Assembly: GCF_035953295.1 (NCBI RefSeq) | Contig: NZ_CP108370.1 | Span: 6,991,001-7,055,000 of the forward strand | Origin: Streptomyces sp. NBC_01335 | Lineage (GTDB): Bacteria > Actinomycetota > Actinomycetes > Streptomycetales > Streptomycetaceae | Length of the DNA stretch: 64,000 bases | Reading direction: 5' to 3' | Part shown: one piece after another, positions 51,627 through 59,672 of the stretch | Numbering within the stretch: the stretch's first letter is position 1 | Layout: every line of letters starts with the position of its first letter | Notes under the pieces: model-generated | Seen by the model: only the letters and a program-made list of their open reading frames with translations | Database searches by the model: none | What the model was told of the DNA's origin: nothing | Program-made: the position numbers and the translations under genes

Positions 51627-52706
51627 ATGTTCTGGTACGCGGAGCTCGCCGCACCGCGCCTGTGGGCACGGCGGGTCCTGGGCAACGTGACCCTGCGGTC
51701 GGTCCTCTTCCAGAACGCCGTCCGGACCGCGCTCGGCCTCGCGGCGGCCCGGCTGGTCGCCGGATCGCTCGACCTGACCCACGGGTTCTGGGTGCTGCTG
51801 GCCGTACTGACCCTCGGGCGCTCGACTCTGGGGGCCACCTGGCAGGCGATCCGCCGAGCGGTGGCGGGCAACGCCGCCGGGGCCGTGGCGGCGGGCGCGC
51901 TGCTGATCGGGATCGGCCCGTACACGGAGGGGTACGCCGTGCTGCTCGCCCCCCTGATGCTGCTGGCCTTCTTCGGCGGGCCGATGCTGGGGATCGCCTG
52001 CACGCAGGCGCTCTTCACCCTGGTCGTGGCCACCGCGTTCGCCCAGATCTCGCCGGTCACCTGGCGGCTCTCGGAGGCGCGGATGATCGACGTCGTCACC
52101 GGAAGCGTGATCGGACTGCTCTGCGGGCTCCTCGCCTGGCCGGCCGGGGCCCGGCGCGAGGTCCGGCGGGCCATGGCCGCGCTGCTGCGCTCCTGCGGCG
52201 CGCTGGTGCCCGGCACCGCGGAGGCTCTGCTGACGGCACCGCCGGGGGCACGGGCCGTGCCGGGGGCGATGGTGAGCGTGCACCGGATGCGCCTGGCCGA
52301 GGCCGCGTACACCCAGTACCGCACCGAGGCGTCGGCCAAGCCGGGGGCGCCGGAGGGGCCCGAGGCCGACTGGCACGCCCTGCTCGTCGCCGCCGACGAC
52401 ATGCTGTGGGGCGCGCACCGGCTCCCCCTGTTCGGCCTCCGCCCGGCGGTCCCGGCCCCGCCGGACGCCTGGACCCGGCGCAGTGCGGAGGGCCTTCAGG
52501 AGGCGGCCCTCCGCATCGCGGCACGGCTCGACGGCGGCGACAACCGCAGCAGCGCACCGGCCGCGCCCGGCGGGAGCCCGCCGGTCCCGCCCTCCGTCGA
52601 CCTGGAGGTGTGGATCACGACCCTCGGGCACCAGCTCGCGCGGATCGAGGCGTCGATGGCGGGGCGGGAGCCACCAGGACAGGGGCGGCCGGGGCGGGAG
52701 CCTTGA
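51627..52706 (+). CDS. FUSC family protein, C-terminal half only (truncated, possible remnant)
   Basis: 359 residues from the first ATG. About six membrane segments (RTALGLAAARLVAG to IGLLCGLLAWPAG) and a soluble tail match the second half of FUSC/aromatic-acid-exporter proteins, which are normally near 700 residues with two such halves. FUSC-like sequence continues in frame upstream of the ATG (about 51513-51626; LLRTQSRVLALAESARVAGVAL as two pieces), but no ATG, GTG or TTG lies in that frame back to 51273. The N-terminal half is therefore missing. It is either an expressed fragment starting at 51627 or a decayed gene. Upstream lies a degenerate repeat tract. Confidence 0.65.
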   Translation: MFWYAELAAPRLWARRVLGNVTLRSVLFQNAVRTALGLAAARLVAGSLDLTHGFWVLLAVLTLGRSTLGATWQAIRRAVAGNAAGAVAAGALLIGIGPYTEGYAVLLAPLMLLAFFGGPMLGIACTQALFTLVVATAFAQISPVTWRLSEARMIDVVTGSVIGLLCGLLAWPAGARREVRRAMAALLRSCGALVPGTAEALLTAPPGARAVPGAMVSVHRMRLAEAAYTQYRTEASAKPGAPEGPEADWHALLVAADDMLWGAHRLPLFGLRPAVPAPPDAWTRRSAEGLQEAALRIAARLDGGDNRSSAPAAPGGSPPVPPSVDLEVWITTLGHQLARIEASMAGREPPGQGRPGREP

Positions 52707-52764
52707 AAGGGCACCGGGACAGGGGCCTTGAGGGCATCGGAGAGGCCGACCTCCGCCGTATATC

Positions 52765-52789
52765 TTTTACAGGTGTAATACCTGTTAAA
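52765..52789 (+). promoter_or_regulatory. MarR-type operator before the FUSC-MarR operon
   Basis: ACAGGT (52769-52774), spacer GTAAT, ACCTGT (52780-52785), flanked by TTT and AAA, forms a near-palindrome that ends about ten bases before the GTG start. It is strongly AT-rich compared with its surroundings, typical of a MarR site covering the promoter. Confidence 0.75.
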
Positions 52790-52797
52790 GTAAATGG

Positions 52798-54492
52798 GTG
52801 AGTGAGACAACCGACGTTCCCCGGCGCCCATCCGTCCGCAGACTCCCCCTGAAGGCGGCGCTCCGCCTCAACCACCCCTCGGACACCTGGTTCAAGCCGG
52901 CGCTGAGCGTGGTCGTCGCCTCCCTCGTACCGAACCTGCTGCTCTTCGCCGTCGACCGGCTGGACCTCGTGATGTACACGATGGCCGGATCGCTCTGCGC
53001 CCTGTACGGGCACGCCCTTCCGTACGCCCGCCGCGCCGGGACCGTCGTGCGCGTCGTCGTCGGGATGCTCGCCGGGCTGGCCGTGGCGCTGGTCGCGGGC
53101 TCGCTCACCGACTCCACCGCGATCCTCATCGCCGTCGGCGCGCTGCTCGCCGCCGTGCAGAAGGCGCTCTGCGACGCGTCGCGCATCGGGCCGCCCGGAC
53201 ACGTGATCTTCACCTTCGTCACCTCCGCGGCCCTCTTCGCGCCCCAGCAGCTCGCCCAGGTGCCCGGCCACCTCGCGCTCACTCTCGCCGCCGGTGCCTT
53301 CTCCTGGTGCGTCACCGTGGTGGGCCCCGCCCTGCTGCGCCGCGAGGGGCCCGAACGCCGGGCCACCGCGCGGGCCCTGGACGCGGCCGCCGCCTGCGTC
53401 GCCGACCCGGGTCCGCGTACGCGCGGCGCCGCCGCCGCGGCCGTGCACGGAGCCTGGCAGACCCTGCTCGCCTCCGGCCGCGCCACGCCCGCCCGCCGGG
53501 CGCTGGAACGCCTCGTCGTGCACGCCGAGGCCGCCCTCGCCGAAAGCTCCCCGGCCGGACACCGCGCCGCCGCCGACCCCGCGCAGCTGCGCGAGTGGGC
53601 CGCGCTGACCCGGGCCCGCGGACCCGTCCCGACGCCGCCCGCCGCTCCCGGCACCACCGCGGAGCTCTTCGGCGTCGACGCGGAGCGCGCCGGCCGCCGG
53701 GCCCGTACGACCCGGGGCGAGCTGCTGCGCCGCCTCGGCCCCGGCTCCCACGTGCTGCCCGTCGCCGTCCGTACCCTCATCGGCTGCGCCCTCGCCGGAT
53801 ACGCCTGCGAGGCGCTCGGCGTCGGCCGCCCCTACTGGGCCATCGTCACCGCCGCCTCCCTCTACCAGGCCAACGTCACCCTCTCCTGGAACCGGGCCCT
53901 CCAGCGCACCCTGGGCAACCTGCTCGGCGTGCTCGTCTTCGCCGCGGTCCTCCCGCTCACCCGGGTGAGCCCGCTGCTGCTGATCGTCTGCGTCCTCTGC
54001 TTCAACTTCGCCGCCGAGGCCCTCATCACCCGCAACTACTGGCTCGGCTCGGTCGCGGTCACCCCGATGGCGCTCCTGGTCATCGAGTTCGGCGGCGCCC
54101 ACCCCGCCGGAGAACTCATCGGCGACCGGGTCATCGACACCGTGGTCGGCGCGGCGGTCGGCTTCCTCGCCGCCGTACTGGTCACCAACCGCCGGGCCAC
54201 CGGCCGGGTCGAACGCGCCCTGGAGGCCACCGAGCGGGCCCGCGCCCACGCCGTGCGCGTCCTCGCCGACGACACCGCGGACCCCGCCGCCCTCGACGCC
54301 TCCCGCCGCGGGCTCACCGCCTCCCTGGTCGAGCTGCGCGAGGCCGGCGACACCGCCGCCGGGGAGTGGTGGCAGCGCGCCCTGCCGGAGGAGGACCTCG
54401 TCGCGGCCGAACGGGCCGGACACCGTACGCTCGCCGCGACGGCACAACGGCAGGGGCTCATCTCCCTCGCCCCGGAGAACGGAGCGGTGTGA
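52798..54492 (+). CDS. FUSC family membrane protein
   Basis: A 564-residue inner-membrane protein with two bundles of membrane helices (about 30-175 and 320-465) separated by a cytoplasmic helical stretch, the layout of FUSC/YccS-like exporters. SLYQANVTLSWNRALQRTLGNLLG is the conserved FUSC loop. Members expel aromatic acids or related toxic compounds. GTG 52798 follows directly after the operator; an ATG at 52794 is out of frame. It overlaps the MarR gene by 4 bases, so the pump is likely under MarR control. Confidence 0.9.
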   Translation: MSETTDVPRRPSVRRLPLKAALRLNHPSDTWFKPALSVVVASLVPNLLLFAVDRLDLVMYTMAGSLCALYGHALPYARRAGTVVRVVVGMLAGLAVALVAGSLTDSTAILIAVGALLAAVQKALCDASRIGPPGHVIFTFVTSAALFAPQQLAQVPGHLALTLAAGAFSWCVTVVGPALLRREGPERRATARALDAAAACVADPGPRTRGAAAAAVHGAWQTLLASGRATPARRALERLVVHAEAALAESSPAGHRAAADPAQLREWAALTRARGPVPTPPAAPGTTAELFGVDAERAGRRARTTRGELLRRLGPGSHVLPVAVRTLIGCALAGYACEALGVGRPYWAIVTAASLYQANVTLSWNRALQRTLGNLLGVLVFAAVLPLTRVSPLLLIVCVLCFNFAAEALITRNYWLGSVAVTPMALLVIEFGGAHPAGELIGDRVIDTVVGAAVGFLAAVLVTNRRATGRVERALEATERARAHAVRVLADDTADPAALDASRRGLTASLVELREAGDTAAGEWWQRALPEEDLVAAERAGHRTLAATAQRQGLISLAPENGAV

Positions 54493-54995
54493 GCGACGAC
54501 ATCGTGGCCTCGGTGGTACGGCAGTGGCAGGCGGTGAGCCCCGGTCTCGACACCGGGCCGATGGAGCTGATCGGCCGGATCAACCGCTGTGCGGCCCTCC
54601 TCCAGCAGGCCGAGGACGCCCCGCTGCGCGCCGCCGGACTCAACCGCGCGGAGTTCGACCTGCTCGGCGCGGTCCGCCGGACGGGCCGGGAGCTCACCCC
54701 CGGCGAACTGGCCCGGGAGACCTTCTCCTCCGGGGCCGCCGTCACCAAACGGCTGCGCGCCCTCCAGGAGCGCGGTCTCGTCGAGCGCCGGGGCGACGAC
54801 CGGGACCGCAGGGTCACCTACGTCCGCCTCACCGAGGAGGGACGCGGCCTGGTCGACCGGCTGCTGCCCCAGCAACTCGCCTACGAGCGCTCGGTACTGG
54901 CCGGGCTGGACGAACCGGCGCGCGACCGCCTCAGCGCCCAGCTCAGCGAGCTGCTGGTGCAGCTGGAAGGGCGGATCGGCGGCGCCGGGCGCTGA
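54489..54995 (+). CDS. MarR-family transcriptional regulator
   Basis: A 168-residue MarR protein. The winged helix (about 55-115) has LNRAEFDLLGAVRR, LTPGELARETFSSGAAVTKRLRALQERGLV and the wing GDDRDRRVTYVRLT, followed by a dimerisation helix. Start is GTG 54489, overlapping the FUSC stop (GTGA). It most likely binds the palindrome at 52765-52789 and releases it when a phenolic ligand is present, as known MarR proteins do. Confidence 0.94.
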   Translation: MSDDIVASVVRQWQAVSPGLDTGPMELIGRINRCAALLQQAEDAPLRAAGLNRAEFDLLGAVRRTGRELTPGELARETFSSGAAVTKRLRALQERGLVERRGDDRDRRVTYVRLTEEGRGLVDRLLPQQLAYERSVLAGLDEPARDRLSAQLSELLVQLEGRIGGAGR

Positions 54996-55028
54996 GTCCC
55001 GCCGCCCCACTCCCCGGCGTCGGCGCGG

Positions 55029-55811
55029 TCAGCCGGCGGCGGGCCGCTCCAGCGCCGCCGCCGACTGCCGCAGCCGCACCGCGTGTTCGCCCAACTCGGC
55101 CTCGCCGCCCCGGTCGGCGGGGACCGAGGCCACCAGGGCGAGCCGGTCGCGCGGGCCCGAACCGGCGAGCGGTACCGCGACGGCGTTCATGCCCGGCGCC
55201 GACTCGCCGCCGCTCAGCGCATAGCCCCGGTCGCGGATCCGGTCCAGCTCCGCCAGCAGCGCGGTCCGCGAGGCGGTCGTGCGCACGGTGACCCGCTCCA
55301 GCTCCTCGTCCGGATAGAGGGCGCCGACCTGATCGGGCGTCATCAGCGCGAGCAGCATCTTGCCCCCCGCCGTCGCGTGCGCCGGGTGGGTCAGGCCCGT
55401 CCCCGGCCGCACCCGCACCGGGTGCGGGGACTCCCGCCCGTCCGTGACGATGATCCGGTCCCCGATCAGCGCCACCGCCTGCACGGTCTCCCCGGTGCGC
55501 CGGACGGCGTCGTCCAGGGCACCGGCCACCCGCTCCCGGGCGGCCGTACCGAACCCGGCGGGGCGGCCCAGCCGCATCAGCTCCGGCCCCGCGGAGTAGC
55601 CGCGCCCCGAGGCGTCGCGCCCGGCGAACCCCCGCCCCTCCAGGGTCGCGAGCACCCGGTGCGCGGTGGAACGCCCCACGTCCAGCAGTTCGGCGGCCTC
55701 GCTGACGGTGAGCGTGTCATGGGTCAGGAACAGCCGCATCAGCCGCAGGCCGGTGTCCAGTGACTCGATGGTGTAACCCGGCGCCGATGCCATGGGGGTG
55801 CCCGCTCTCAT
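55029..55811 (-). CDS. IclR-family transcriptional regulator
   Basis: A 260-residue protein. The N-terminal winged helix (about 10-75) has LMRLFLTHDTLTVSEAAELL and VGRSTAHRVLATLEGRGF. The C-terminal GAF-like effector domain has HPAHATAGGKMLLA, the IclR signature, and YALSGGESAPGMNAVAVPL. It is slightly truncated at the N-terminus compared with typical 250-270-residue forms. ATG 55811 has GAGAA upstream; ATG 55793 is also possible. No catabolic gene is adjacent, so its target is unknown. Confidence 0.92.
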   Translation of the reverse strand: MRAGTPMASAPGYTIESLDTGLRLMRLFLTHDTLTVSEAAELLDVGRSTAHRVLATLEGRGFAGRDASGRGYSAGPELMRLGRPAGFGTAARERVAGALDDAVRRTGETVQAVALIGDRIIVTDGRESPHPVRVRPGTGLTHPAHATAGGKMLLALMTPDQVGALYPDEELERVTVRTTASRTALLAELDRIRDRGYALSGGESAPGMNAVAVPLAGSGPRDRLALVASVPADRGGEAELGEHAVRLRQSAAALERPAAG

Positions 55812-56371
55812 CCGGTTCTCGCCGCGGCGTGCGGAGGCGCGGGCGGGCCTCACCGGCCGTCAAACCGGGCGACTTTGCCCGCCACTCTTCCGCGGGGCGT
55901 GAATCCGCCCCTTTCGATCCACTTCGAGTGTGTGTGCGTACGTACTGCTCTGCGGGACGGTCGGGGTGAGGCCGTCCCGGCGGCGAGCTTAGAGCCTCTC
56001 CCGTGGATCGTGGCGCAGCCCCGGCCGCGTTGGTCCGCGCAAGCGCCGGGTCGCCCAGGATGATTACGGTCCGTTCCCGTGGCGCTGCGTACGTCTTCGT
56101 ACCACTGTGCGGGACGGAAGCCCCGAATCCCGCCCGTCCGGCGCGGTTCGTCACTATCCGCGCACGTCCGGAAGCGTTGAGTGCGAAAACTGGCGAGTGT
56201 ATTACCCCCGGAGTCCGCCCGCAGGGCGTTGGGTGAATGTGCCGACCCCCTGTTCTGATCTGGCTAAGCTCACGCGCAGTGAAGCCGAGTTGGCACCAAT
56301 TCGCGCACATGTTCATGAGTGTCAGCACCTGTGGGCATACATCCCGGAATCAACCGCCAGAGGGTTTTTAG
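55812..56371. other. Divergent intergenic region upstream of the conservon
   Basis: 560 bases without a convincing gene. It contains the candidate conservon promoter at 56177-56205. It is AT-richer near 56160-56370 than the rest. Confidence 0.5.
56177..56205 (+). promoter_or_regulatory. Candidate promoter of the conservon
   Basis: TTGAGT (56177-56182) and TATTAC (56200-56205) are 17 bases apart, a good match to housekeeping promoters, 167 bases before cvnA. Confidence 0.55.
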
Positions 56372-58003
56372 ATGGTCCGTGTTGAATCACCACCGACCGA
56401 CCGACGGATCCCCGTCGTCCGCGTACTTCTCCTGCCCGTCGCGCTGGTCGTCGGCGCCTCCGCGCTGGGCGTCACCCTGGTCACGGACGCCGCGCGGATA
56501 CCACTCGCCGTGAGCGGCGCGCTCGCCGCCGTCGTGGTCGGTGCGCTCGCCGTCGCACTGAACCGGCGACGGTGCGAGACACGCGTCCTGCGCGCGAAGT
56601 ACGAACAGCGCATCGCCCAGCTCGAATCGCGCATCGCCGCACACGACGAAGAGACCGTGCGGCTCACCAAGGAACTGATGCCCTCCGCCATCAGGATGCT
56701 GCGTGCGAGCAACTCGCCCGAAGAAGTCATGCGCGAGGTGGTGGACGGGGACGAGTCGTACCGCAACCTCCCCAAGGCGCTGCGGCGCCTCGTCTACACC
56801 GTCCTGCAGATCATCGACGACGAGGAGGCCCGGCGTGACTCCGCGCAGCGCGCCTTCGTCAGCGTCGCCCGGCGCGTGCAGGCCATCGTCCACCGCCAGG
56901 CGAGCGAACTGCGGGAGATGGAGGACCACTACGGGCGCAACCCCGAGGTCTTCGACGACCTGCTCCGCATCGACCACGGCACCGCGCTGATCGGCCGCCT
57001 CGCCGACTCCATCGCCGTGCTCGGCGGTGCCCGCCCCAGCCGCCAGTGGCCCAAGCCCGTACCGCTGTTCAGCGTGCTGCGGGGTGCGATGTCCCGCATC
57101 CTGGAGTACCAGCGCGTCGATCTGCACTCGATCGCCAAAGTCGCCATCGTCGGCACCTCCGTCGAGCCGCTCATCCACGCCTGCGCCGAACTCCTCGACA
57201 ACGCCACGCGCTACTCCCCGCCGCAGACCCGGGTGCACGTCACCGCGGTCGAGGTGCAGACGGGGATCGCGATCGAGATCGAGGACGGCGGCGTCAGCCT
57301 CAGCGAGGAGGCCCGCGCCCGGGCCGAGAACATGCTCGCCCAGGCCCAGGCCGGCATCAACATGAACGACCTCGGGGAATCCCCGCGCCTCGGCATGGCG
57401 GTCGTCGGCCGGCTGTCGCGCATGTACCAACTCCAGGTATCGCTGCGCCAGTCCGCGTACGGCGGCGTCCGGGCCGTACTCATCGTCCCCCGGGACATGA
57501 TCACCACCGGACCCGCGCCCGGCATCGCCCACGGCATCGGCGCCACCTCGCGGCCCACCAGCTCACTGGACATGTCGCAGCTCCAGCACGTCGTACCGCC
57601 CGCGGGAAAGCGGAAGGCCAGGGTCGCGGCCACCGGCCCGGTGCCCTCGGCAACCGTCTCGCCGGCCGCCTCCGCGCGCCCGGCCGCGCCCGCAGCGGCC
57701 ATGGAGGACGAGGTCCCCGTGGTGACCGAGTGGACCGAGAACGGCCTGCCCCAGCGCCGCAGCCGGGGCCGCGCCCCGCTCGGCTCGCACAACCTCCCGC
57801 AGCAGGCCCCGGCACCGGCGACGGAAGGCGCCCCCGCGGCGCTCAACGGCGCCGCCCCGCACGCCGCCGGCCGCGCGGGCGGCGAGGAGAAGCCCCCCGG
57901 CCTCTGGCTGGAGGCATTCACCAAGGCCGTCAACGGCGTGCCGCACGACCCGAAGAACGGCGAAGACTCTGACGACGCGTGGGACAAGGGAGACCTCAAG
58001 TGA
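56372..58003 (+). CDS. cvnA: Conservon sensor-kinase-like ATP-binding protein CvnA
   Basis: A 543-residue protein. Two membrane helices near the N-terminus (about 17-37 and 44-65) are followed by a coiled-coil/dimer region (about 70-190). The HATPase_c domain (about 250-375) shows the N-box ELLDNATRYSPP (Glu273, Asn277) and the G-box-like RLGMAVVGRL. The C-terminal 170 residues are Ala/Pro-rich and disordered. No phosphoacceptor His motif of classical kinases is evident, as is usual for CvnA. In S. coelicolor conservons, CvnA acts at the membrane with the B-D proteins like a receptor/G-protein system. Confidence 0.93.
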   Translation: MVRVESPPTDRRIPVVRVLLLPVALVVGASALGVTLVTDAARIPLAVSGALAAVVVGALAVALNRRRCETRVLRAKYEQRIAQLESRIAAHDEETVRLTKELMPSAIRMLRASNSPEEVMREVVDGDESYRNLPKALRRLVYTVLQIIDDEEARRDSAQRAFVSVARRVQAIVHRQASELREMEDHYGRNPEVFDDLLRIDHGTALIGRLADSIAVLGGARPSRQWPKPVPLFSVLRGAMSRILEYQRVDLHSIAKVAIVGTSVEPLIHACAELLDNATRYSPPQTRVHVTAVEVQTGIAIEIEDGGVSLSEEARARAENMLAQAQAGINMNDLGESPRLGMAVVGRLSRMYQLQVSLRQSAYGGVRAVLIVPRDMITTGPAPGIAHGIGATSRPTSSLDMSQLQHVVPPAGKRKARVAATGPVPSATVSPAASARPAAPAAAMEDEVPVVTEWTENGLPQRRSRGRAPLGSHNLPQQAPAPATEGAPAALNGAAPHAAGRAGGEEKPPGLWLEAFTKAVNGVPHDPKNGEDSDDAWDKGDLK

Positions 58004-58407
58004 TCCAGCAGCGGGGAAACATGGACTGGATGCTCAAGGAACTGGCCGACGACGTTCCGAGCATCCACCAGATCGTGGTGCTCTCCTCGGACGGTCTGCG
58101 CATCGCCATGCACGGCGGAGACCCGGACGTCGGGGACCGGCTGGCCGCGGCCTGCGCCGGCCTGCAGAGCCTGGCCGCCGCCGTCGCCTCCGAAATCCCC
58201 TACAGCGACGGCCTGATGAAGCTCGTCGTCATCGAGGTGACCGGCGGGTTCTTCTACCTGATGGCGGCCGGCACCGGCGCCTACCTCGCGGTGCTGGCCG
58301 GTGAGACGGTCGACGCCGGGCTGGTCGGCGCGCGGATGCGCGACATGGTCGTCCGGATCGGGGCCCATCTGACCAGCCCGCCGCGCCACGACGGGCAGGC
58401 CGGATGA
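58000..58407 (+). CDS. cvnB: Conservon roadblock/LC7 protein CvnB
   Basis: A 135-residue roadblock/LC7-domain protein: MDWMLKELADDVPSIHQIVVLSSDGLRIA, then the LMKLVVIEVTGGFFYLMAAGTGAYLAVLA strand region, cited here in part. Roadblock proteins act as GTPase regulators, here of CvnD. GTG 58000 overlaps the cvnA stop by 4 bases; an ATG at 58021 is a possible alternative. Confidence 0.93.
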   Translation: MIQQRGNMDWMLKELADDVPSIHQIVVLSSDGLRIAMHGGDPDVGDRLAAACAGLQSLAAAVASEIPYSDGLMKLVVIEVTGGFFYLMAAGTGAYLAVLAGETVDAGLVGARMRDMVVRIGAHLTSPPRHDGQAG

Positions 58408-58775
58408 ACGCTCCCCGACGGGAACGCCGCAATGCCGACCCGGCGCTCAACGATCCCGAGCGCCTGTACGTCATCACCGGCGATCTTGACGGCAGCGAGC
58501 GGGCAGCGCTCGACCTGGTCACCATGGTCGTCGCCCAGGCGGAACCCTCACCGACGTTCCAGCCCGAGCAGGCCGCGATCCTGCGGCTCTGCCAGGCACC
58601 CCTGTCCGTCGCCGAGATCTCCGCCTATCTCGGCCTCCCGTTCAGCGTCGTCACCTCACTCCTGACCGAATTACTCGCGTCCGAACTGATCGAATCGCGC
58701 GCACCCATCGTCCGCGCCAATCTCCCCGACAGGTCCCTTCTCGAAGCGGTGATGCATGGACTTCAGAAGCTCTGA
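58404..58775 (+). CDS. cvnC: Conservon DUF742 protein CvnC; contains TTA codon 90
   Basis: A 123-residue DUF742 protein with a winged-helix-like core: LYVITGD, ILRLCQAPLSVAEISAYL and VVTSLLTELLASELIE, ending PDRSLLEAVMHGLQKL. It overlaps cvnB by 4 bases and cvnD by 20. Leu90 is encoded by TTA (58671-58673), which is very rare in this genome and requires the bldA tRNA. Its role is thought to be an adaptor between the sensor and the GTPase. Confidence 0.92.
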   Translation: MNAPRRERRNADPALNDPERLYVITGDLDGSERAALDLVTMVVAQAEPSPTFQPEQAAILRLCQAPLSVAEISAYLGLPFSVVTSLLTELLASELIESRAPIVRANLPDRSLLEAVMHGLQKL

Positions 58776-59370
58776 CACGATCACCGGCCCCCGTACCGAG
58801 GACGTCCTGCCCACCACGGCCACCGCCGCGGTGAAGGTCGTGATCGTCGGTGGATTCGGGGTCGGCAAGACCACCATGGTCGGTTCGGTCAGCGAGATCC
58901 GGCCTCTGACGACCGAAGAGACCATGACGCAGGCAGGCGTCGGCGTCGACGACAACGCCGGGGTGGAGAGCAAGACCGCCACCACCGTCGCCATGGACTT
59001 CGGCCGGATCAGCCTCAGCGAGGAACTGATCCTCTACCTGTTCGGCACGCCCGGCCAGGAACGTTTCTGGTTCCTGTGGAACGGCCTCTTCGAGGGCGCT
59101 CTCGGCGCCGTCGTCCTGATCGACACCCGGCGCCTCGAAACCAGCTTCGACGTCATCGGACGGCTGGAGGAGCGCGGGGTGCCGTTCGTCGTCGCCGTCA
59201 ACACCTTCCCCGACGCCCCGCACCATCCGGTCGAGACGTTGCGGCAGGCGCTGGACCTGCCCGACGAAGTCCCCATGATCGACTGCGACGCGCGCCTTCG
59301 GGCGTCCAGCCGGGACGTGCTGATGACGCTCATGCGCTACCTGCACAGCCTGGCCGTACCCCTCGTATGA
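58756..59370 (+). CDS. cvnD: Conservon small GTPase CvnD
   Basis: A 204-residue Ras-like/MglA-type GTPase. The P-loop is GGFGVGKTT (about 32-40), the G3 motif LFGTPGQERF, and the G4 base-recognition motif appears as AVNTFPDA (Asn and Asp spaced as NxxxD rather than NKxD). It should cycle between GTP and GDP states under control of CvnB and be linked to CvnA. Its start lies inside cvnC, giving translational coupling. A strong hairpin follows immediately after its stop. Confidence 0.94.
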   Translation: MDFRSSDTITGPRTEDVLPTTATAAVKVVIVGGFGVGKTTMVGSVSEIRPLTTEETMTQAGVGVDDNAGVESKTATTVAMDFGRISLSEELILYLFGTPGQERFWFLWNGLFEGALGAVVLIDTRRLETSFDVIGRLEERGVPFVVAVNTFPDAPHHPVETLRQALDLPDEVPMIDCDARLRASSRDVLMTLMRYLHSLAVPLV

Positions 59371-59672
59371 CGTCCGGGGCGGCCGGCCGGATCGTCCGGC
59401 GGGCCGCCCCAAACCCGGGCCGTGTCGTGAAAGTCCCGCCCGTCGGGCGACGCCTGGCACGAACACGACCCGGCCGCGCGGCGCCGAAAGTGTCCGGCGG
59501 ACCGGACCGGGCGCAGCGCGGCTCCGGTACGACGCGTCACCCCGACGCGAGCTACCGGACCGGGCGCGCGAGCCCGGCCGTGATCCGCCGGACACCCCCT
59601 TCGGGTCGTGTCCCCTCCCCGCCCGCGCAGCCCTCCCGCGCGACCCTTGAAAGCCTCATCACTGGAGCCACT
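59371..59672. other. Spacer between cvnD and the P450 gene
   Basis: 302 bases without a gene. The hairpin at 59376-59410 is at the left end. A 13-bp direct repeat, CCGGACCGGGCGC, occurs at 59501-59513 and 59554-59566 and could be a binding site for a regulator of the P450. Confidence 0.5.
59376..59410 (+). terminator. Hairpin after cvnD
   Basis: Outer arms GGGGCGGCC (59376-59384) and GGCCGCCCC (59402-59410) enclose a second short hairpin. It begins six bases after the cvnD stop and may reduce read-through into the P450 gene. Confidence 0.55.

Noticed and set aside
50352..52631. A 759-codon minus-strand frame across the scramblase and FUSC region
   Set aside because: It crosses two supported plus-strand genes and a terminator, and its sequence is low-complexity.
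52794..52805. ATG at 52794 as the FUSC start
   Set aside because: This frame stops after three codons; the GTG at 52798 opens the FUSC frame.
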